IMG/VR virus record: IMGVR_UViG_3300017727_000133
Location: 1-26,197 of that record
From: a virus
DNA length: 26,197 nucleotides
Direction: 5' to 3' (one strand)
The position numbers were made by a program, and so were the translations under genes. Of the stretch, positions 22,360 to 26,197 are shown piece after piece (the stretch's first letter is position 1; every line of letters starts with the position of its first letter). The notes beneath the pieces were generated by a model. The model saw only the letters and a program-made list of their open reading frames with translations, was not told where the DNA came from and made no database searches.

Positions 22360-22740
22360 ATGACAGACATAAGCAAATTAACAAAAGTAGAATTAGAAGA
22401 ACTCGGTAGAGAGCATGGACTTGAGCTCGATCGTAGACTTACTAAAGGTGCTCTAATTGAACAATTAGAAGAAGTAATAACAGAAGAGCCTTCATCAATA
22501 GTTGACTTAAAAGCTGAGTACGTTGAAGAAGCACCCGTTTTAAAAGAAGTAGTACCAGCACCTTCTGGTCAACTTTTAACAGAAAGAACTAAGCCAGCAA
22601 AGACCGTAGATAGATTGTTTGCTGATGCTGATGGTAACGTTCTTAAGTTCGAAACACGAGGAGCTGCTCGCTCGACCGGTCATAAATATGACGGAAAAGT
22701 GCTTGAACAAGACGGGCATTTTGTTGTTCGCAAATACTAG
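22360..22740 (+). CDS. Protein with Rho-N/SAP-like N-terminal domain
   Basis: This is a 126-residue protein. Residues 1-40, KLTKVELEELGREHGLELDR, then RLTKGALIEQLEEV, fit the LEM/SAP/Rho-N helix-extended-helix motif, which often binds nucleic acid. Residues 41-80 are an acidic/Pro linker. The last 45 residues, TVDRLFADADGNVLKFETRG, then AARSTGHKYDGKVLEQDGHF, form a small beta-rich module of unknown type. It lies between regA and hsp20. Binding nucleic acid is inferred; no partner is known. Confidence 0.7.
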   Translation: MTDISKLTKVELEELGREHGLELDRRLTKGALIEQLEEVITEEPSSIVDLKAEYVEEAPVLKEVVPAPSGQLLTERTKPAKTVDRLFADADGNVLKFETRGAARSTGHKYDGKVLEQDGHFVVRKY

Positions 22741-22747
22741 TTTTTAG

Positions 22748-22755
22748 TATAAATA
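22748..22755 (+). promoter_or_regulatory. T4-type late promoter box before hsp20
   Basis: This is an exact TATAAATA, outside any gene, 65 bases before the hsp20 ATG. It would start an approximately 58-base leader with two predicted hairpins. Confidence 0.65.
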
Positions 22756-22763
22756 ACTTTATA

Positions 22764-22810
22764 GATGGTGCTCACAATGAGGCCATCGCCCTTAACCTGC
22801 CTAACGGAGG
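22764..22810 (+). promoter_or_regulatory. Two-hairpin leader masking the hsp20 ribosome-binding site
   Basis: Hairpin 1: GATGG (22764-22768) with CCATC (22783-22787), continuing CTCA with TGAG around a CAA loop. Hairpin 2: CCT-G-CC (22796-22801) pairs with GGAGG (22806-22810) around TAAC, with one bulged G. Hairpin 2 holds the full Shine-Dalgarno sequence. A bulged G opposite the Shine-Dalgarno is the mark of ROSE-type RNA thermometers of small heat-shock genes. No thermometer family was matched computationally. Confidence 0.5.
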
Positions 22811-22820
22811 ATAAAATAAA

Positions 22821-23255
22821 ATGACAAATACATATACATGGCCAGGTCAGACCTGGACTATCGGTTTTGATTCTATGTTTAATAGAATTGAAAAACTACA
22901 ATCACAACAACAGGGGTATCCACCTCATAACGTTGTAAATCACGGCGAAGAGAAATACGAAATTGCTCTTGCTGTTGCAGGATTCAGCGAAAAAGATTTA
23001 TTCGTTGAACAAGAAGAAAACGTTCTTACAATCGCATCAAAGGATGTAGATTTAAACGGAGATAAAGAATACATCCACAAAGGTATTGCAACTCGTAAAT
23101 TTCAAAAGAAATTCACACTAAGTGAATACGTTGAAGTTGATTCCGTTGCACTTGTCGATGGTATTCTTTCTGTATTCCTACAAAAAAATATACCAGAAGA
23201 AAAGAAGCCGAAGCGCTTTGGTATAAATACAACAAAAGAATTTTTAACTGAATAG
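22821..23255 (+). CDS. hsp20: Small heat-shock protein, Hsp20/alpha-crystallin family
   Basis: This 144-residue chaperone has an N-terminal WTIGFDSMFNRIEKLQ helix and then the alpha-crystallin domain: YEIALAVAGFSEKDLFVEQE, ENVLTIASKD, GIATRKFQKKFTLSEYVEVD and ALVDGILSVFLQKNIPEEKK. The last contains the G-x-L-type strand of the family, and the C-terminus ends KRFGINTTKEFLTE. It holds unfolding proteins in a refoldable state. Hsp20 is a common gene of marine T4-like phages. It has the strongest ribosome-binding site of the window, GGAGG 10 bases before the ATG, apparently hidden in a hairpin. Confidence 0.95.
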   Translation: MTNTYTWPGQTWTIGFDSMFNRIEKLQSQQQGYPPHNVVNHGEEKYEIALAVAGFSEKDLFVEQEENVLTIASKDVDLNGDKEYIHKGIATRKFQKKFTLSEYVEVDSVALVDGILSVFLQKNIPEEKKPKRFGINTTKEFLTE

Positions 23256-23277
23256 TTTTTTCTGCGTTAAACATTAA

Positions 23278-23317
23278 GTCCGTCGAGCCTTATTCCTGCT
23301 TGGCGGGCTTTTTTTTG
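23278..23317 (+). terminator. Rho-independent terminator after hsp20
   Basis: A 10-bp stem (23278-23287 with 23299-23308, three G-U pairs) with an 11-base loop is followed by eight or more T. The T tract runs into the -35 box of the gp43 promoter. Confidence 0.85.
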
Positions 23318-23345
23318 TTTACTTTTGCGGAAAACTCTATATAGT
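23318..23345 (+). promoter_or_regulatory. Sigma-70-like promoter of gp43
   Basis: TTTACT (23318-23323), a 16-base spacer and TATAGT (23340-23345). The predicted start is at about the A of the ATG at 23353, so the gp43 mRNA may be leaderless. Confidence 0.5.
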
Positions 23346-23352
23346 ATATACT

Positions 23353-25998
23353 ATGATTGGCTTTTATACCTCCATTGTACACAAAGGAAACACACTATTA
23401 TATCGCGGCTACGACCAAAACGGTAAACGCGTTCAAGAAAGACTAAAGTTTAGACCGACTTATTATCTCGAGTCTAAAAAATTAACTTCAAAGTATCACG
23501 GACTTGACGGTACACCTGTTGAGCCAATGACCTTTCCAACGGTTAAAGATGCGAATGAGTTTGAGAAACTCTACGAAGGAGTAAAAGATTTTAAAATCTA
23601 TGGTAACCCACGCCACGTACCTGCGTTTATTCAACAACATTTTCCTAATGAGATTACATTCAACCGCGCTCTTGTAAACATCGGCTCTTTTGATATTGAG
23701 ACTGCGTACGGCGACGGATTTCCAACGCCCGAGAATCCTGTTAATGGCGTATTAACAATTGCATACAAATCTTCAAAAGAAGAGTTCTATCGCGTATGGG
23801 GTATGAAGCCCTATGACGAAACTCAGTGCAGACTTAAGAATCTCGAAGTAAGATACAAACAGTTTGTAAGTGAAGAAGCAATGCTTACTGACTTTATTAA
23901 TTATTGGTCAGACCCCGAAAACACACCAGACGTAATTACAGGTTGGAACACAGAGTTCTTTGATGTTCCTTACTTACTTGCTCGAGTAGAGCACTTGCTT
24001 GGAACTACAATGATGAAAAAGTTTTCGCCTTGGAATAATGTTTGGCATCGCAATGTAACAATGTTTGGTCGTGAGCAACGCGTAACTAACATCGATGGTA
24101 TACCAAACTTAGACTACATGGGCTTATTTAAAAAGTTTGCTTACTCTTATGGTAACCAAGAGTCTTATCGACTTGACCACATTGCTTCTGTTGTACTCGG
24201 CGAAAGAAAACTTGATTACTCTGAAGCTGGTTCGTTGCGGAATCTTTATGAAGTTGACTTTCAGAAATACATTGATTATAATATAAAGGACGTAGAATTG
24301 ATTGAACGCTTTGAAGAAAAGCTCGGTCTTATTACGCTAGTAATGACAACTGCATATATCGGTGGAGTAAATTATACCGATACACTTGGTACTACTGCGA
24401 TATGGGATTCAATCATTTACCGACGTCTTATGAGAAAAAGAACAGTGCCTAGACTTCGACAATTACCACCAAGTAACTATACTCCGTATGGAGCAAAAGT
24501 TGGTTCTCTTACACACAATGGTAGGCCCGGTGATAGAAACACAAGTAAGTTCGCAGCAATTGCGGGTGGTTATGTAAAAGAAGTTAAAGAGGGCATGAGT
24601 GATTGGGTGATGAGTTTTGATTTGAACTCACTGTATCCTAACATTATTATTCAAAACAATATGTCAGCCGAGACACTCGTGCCCCACTCTTTTATACCAA
24701 ATGTTTTTCCTAATCGCATTCTTTCAGAAAATTCGTTTCCGTCAGATATAGATTTATGTCGAGCAGCCAATGGTTCTGTGTATAGAAAAGATATTAAAGG
24801 AATTGTACCTGAGCTAGTCGAAGAACTTTACTCTAAACGTGTTGAAGTTAAAAAGAAAATGATTGAAGGCCAACAAGCTCTTCAGCTTGATAAAGATAAC
24901 AAAGCATTAATACGTGATGTGTCGCGAAACGAAACAATGCAGATGGCCGTAAAGATTTTGCTAAACTCTCTTTATGGTGCAATGGCAAACAAGTACTTTA
25001 GATACTACGACCCACAAGTCGCAGAGGGCATAACACTCACGGGCCAAACAGTTATTCAATGGGCAGAGAAAGCAGTAAACCAAAAGATATCTGAGTTCTT
25101 GCAAGAAGAAACTATTCAAGACAGAGTAATTGCAATTGACACTGATTCTGTTTACATTACTGCTGCTGACATCGTTGAGAAGTTTAAACCAAAAGACCCT
25201 GTACATTTCTTAGATGAGTTCGGTGAAAAGGTTATTGAACCTGCGCTGTCAAAAGCTTTTGATGAATACGCTAGAATTTCTAACGCTTACGATAACCGAA
25301 TGGTTATGGCACGTGAAGCAATCGCAGATCGTGGAATATGGACTGCAAAGAAACGTTACATACTCAATGTACATAACAATGAAGGTGTTCAGTATTCTGA
25401 GCCTAAGATAAAAATGATGGGTATCGAAGCAATCAAATCTTCAACGCCTGAAGTTTGTCGAGATGCTATGAAAGAGATGTTTAAGACAATACTTACGGGT
25501 AGTGAGAAGAAAACTCGCGAAGCCATAGAGTTATTCAAAACACATTTCAAAACATTACGACCCGAAGAAATTGCTTTTCCTCGTGGTGTTTCAGAAGTTG
25601 AAGCGTATTCTAGCAGAGACACGATTTATAGAAAGGGTACTCCAATCAATTCACGTGCTGCGATTCTTTACAATCACTACGTTAAAAAGCACAAGCTTGA
25701 AAACGAGTACGAGACGATTTACAACGGAGATAAGATTAAGTTTTTATATTTAAAAGTTCCTAACGCAATAAACGAAAACGTCTTTGGCTTTAAAGATGCA
25801 TGGCCAGAGAAGCTTGACTATGATAGATACATTGATTACGATATGCAGTTTACTAAAACGTTTATGGAACCACTACAAATTATTCTAGGTAGTTTAGGTT
25901 GGACTGCTCAAGCTACACTATTTAAAGACGACAGACCCGTCAAAAAGAAAAGAATTCAAAAAGAAGCATACGTTTCAGATACAGCCGCGCTTTTTTAA
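23353..25998 (+). CDS. gp43: Replicative DNA polymerase, gp43-like, family B
   Basis: This 881-residue enzyme (T4 gp43: 898) is complete. The 3'-5' exonuclease site FDIETA has D114 and E116, matching T4 D112 and E114. Polymerase motif A is SFDLNSLYPNIIIQNN, motif B KILLNSLYGAMANKY, motif C IDTDSVY with D596 and D598. The C-terminal DTAALF is a short hydrophobic clamp-binding tail. No intein or split point is seen; several marine T4-like relatives carry one. It has its own promoter after the hsp20 terminator. Confidence 0.98.
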   Translation: MIGFYTSIVHKGNTLLYRGYDQNGKRVQERLKFRPTYYLESKKLTSKYHGLDGTPVEPMTFPTVKDANEFEKLYEGVKDFKIYGNPRHVPAFIQQHFPNEITFNRALVNIGSFDIETAYGDGFPTPENPVNGVLTIAYKSSKEEFYRVWGMKPYDETQCRLKNLEVRYKQFVSEEAMLTDFINYWSDPENTPDVITGWNTEFFDVPYLLARVEHLLGTTMMKKFSPWNNVWHRNVTMFGREQRVTNIDGIPNLDYMGLFKKFAYSYGNQESYRLDHIASVVLGERKLDYSEAGSLRNLYEVDFQKYIDYNIKDVELIERFEEKLGLITLVMTTAYIGGVNYTDTLGTTAIWDSIIYRRLMRKRTVPRLRQLPPSNYTPYGAKVGSLTHNGRPGDRNTSKFAAIAGGYVKEVKEGMSDWVMSFDLNSLYPNIIIQNNMSAETLVPHSFIPNVFPNRILSENSFPSDIDLCRAANGSVYRKDIKGIVPELVEELYSKRVEVKKKMIEGQQALQLDKDNKALIRDVSRNETMQMAVKILLNSLYGAMANKYFRYYDPQVAEGITLTGQTVIQWAEKAVNQKISEFLQEETIQDRVIAIDTDSVYITAADIVEKFKPKDPVHFLDEFGEKVIEPALSKAFDEYARISNAYDNRMVMAREAIADRGIWTAKKRYILNVHNNEGVQYSEPKIKMMGIEAIKSSTPEVCRDAMKEMFKTILTGSEKKTREAIELFKTHFKTLRPEEIAFPRGVSEVEAYSSRDTIYRKGTPINSRAAILYNHYVKKHKLENEYETIYNGDKIKFLYLKVPNAINENVFGFKDAWPEKLDYDRYIDYDMQFTKTFMEPLQIILGSLGWTAQATLFKDDRPVKKKRIQKEAYVSDTAALF

Positions 25999-26026
25999 TT
26001 GACAACAAACAAAAATAATATAGTAT
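25999..26026 (+). promoter_or_regulatory. Sigma-70-like promoter of the terminal MazG-like gene
   Basis: TTGACA (25999-26004) begins at the base after the gp43 stop, followed by TAGTAT at 26021-26026 (spacer 16). Transcription would start about at the ATG at 26034. Confidence 0.45.
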
Positions 26027-26033
26027 TAATAAT

Positions 26034-26165
26034 ATGAGTAATAATTGGGTAAAAGATATTGCAGAAATGCATACTAAATACGGGACGAACAAAGCAGTTC
26101 GTTCTATGGACAAAACGCAACTAAGAACCTTCTTAAAGTTTAGAGTTGATTTTCTTCAAGAATAA
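26034..26165 (+). CDS. MazG/HisE-like pyrophosphohydrolase, reading frame interrupted by TAA, runs off the window
   Basis: The first 43 codons read SNNWVKDIAEMHTKYGTNKA, then LRTFLKFRVDFLQE and a TAA at 26163. The same frame continues after the stop as LDELNEASKQ to the window end. F-x-F-R-x-x-F-L-x-E-E-L-x-E-L is the metal-binding helix of the MazG/HisE-type nucleotide pyrophosphohydrolases of marine T4-like phages, so one GAA-to-TAA change splits it. Without the change the protein would continue beyond the window. Alternatives are a base-call error, a real truncation, or read-through. The 43-residue piece alone would be inactive. Confidence 0.6.
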   Translation: MSNNWVKDIAEMHTKYGTNKAVRSMDKTQLRTFLKFRVDFLQE

Positions 26166-26197
26166 TTAGATGAACTTAATGAAGCAAGTAAGCAAGG

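Noticed and set aside
1-26197. tRNA genes, CRISPR arrays, insertion sequences, inteins or homing endonucleases
   Set aside because: None was seen: no cloverleaf-like sequence in the short intergenic gaps, no spaced repeats, no transposase or HNH/GIY-YIG motif, and gp43 and the other replication genes are uninterrupted.

Overview
The window is a contiguous stretch of a T4-like contractile-tailed phage genome, with every convincing gene on the + strand. It carries in order a tail-fibre end, the head-assembly cluster (prohead protease gp21, scaffold gp22, major capsid gp23), a tail-tube-like protein, recombination genes uvsY and uvsW, late sigma factor gp55, the gp47/gp46 nuclease complex, and the replisome genes (clamp gp45, clamp loader gp44/gp62, RegA, polymerase gp43). 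AT-rich DNA, an Hsp20 chaperone, a CobS-like MoxR ATPase and a DUF5664 dNTP pyrophosphohydrolase resemble the marine T4-like phages (cyanophage and pelagiphage relatives) more than coliphage T4. No photosynthesis gene or tRNA lies in the window, so the host is unknown; perfect sigma-70-type promoters suggest a proteobacterium-like or similar host. This is inference.

Layout. 1-3597: end of a repetitive tail fibre followed by a leucine-rich-repeat (BspA/DUF285-like) adhesin-like protein, probably receptor binding. 3602-7768: small head-region proteins, then gp21, gp22 and gp23. 7769-8218: a one-gene cassette encoding a small membrane protein, set between two strong terminators and carrying its own late promoter. 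8219-11098: tail-tube-like protein, UvsY, UvsW and an acidic protein. 11099-11638: a secreted glycine-zipper protein behind its own sigma-70 promoter. 11655-14996: gp55, gp47 and gp46. 14997-18693: a two-gene module, an HExxH-metallopeptidase/VWA protein (CobT-like) and a MoxR/CobS AAA+ ATPase, with duplicated strong promoters and a miniature transcription unit in front. 18694-26197: nucleotide pyrophosphohydrolase, sliding clamp, clamp loader with three small inserted genes, RegA, a Rho-N/SAP-like protein, Hsp20, DNA polymerase, and a second MazG/HisE-like gene interrupted by an in-frame stop.

Regulation. Two promoter classes stand out. T4 late-type TATAAATA boxes precede head, tail, UvsY, RegA, Rho-N-like and Hsp20 genes, consistent with gp55 and gp45 in the same window. 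Sigma-70-like promoters with a TATAGT or TATAAT -10 sit almost on top of the start codons of gp47, gp45, gp43 and several accessory genes, predicting leaderless or very short leaders. Shine-Dalgarno sequences are mostly weak. Hsp20 is the exception: its strong GGAGG is predicted to be folded into a bulged-G hairpin, like an RNA thermometer.

The most interesting parts are the CobT/CobS-like module with its triplicated promoter, the hsp20 leader, the secreted glycine-zipper protein, the near-leaderless promoter family, and the stop codon in the terminal MazG-like gene.
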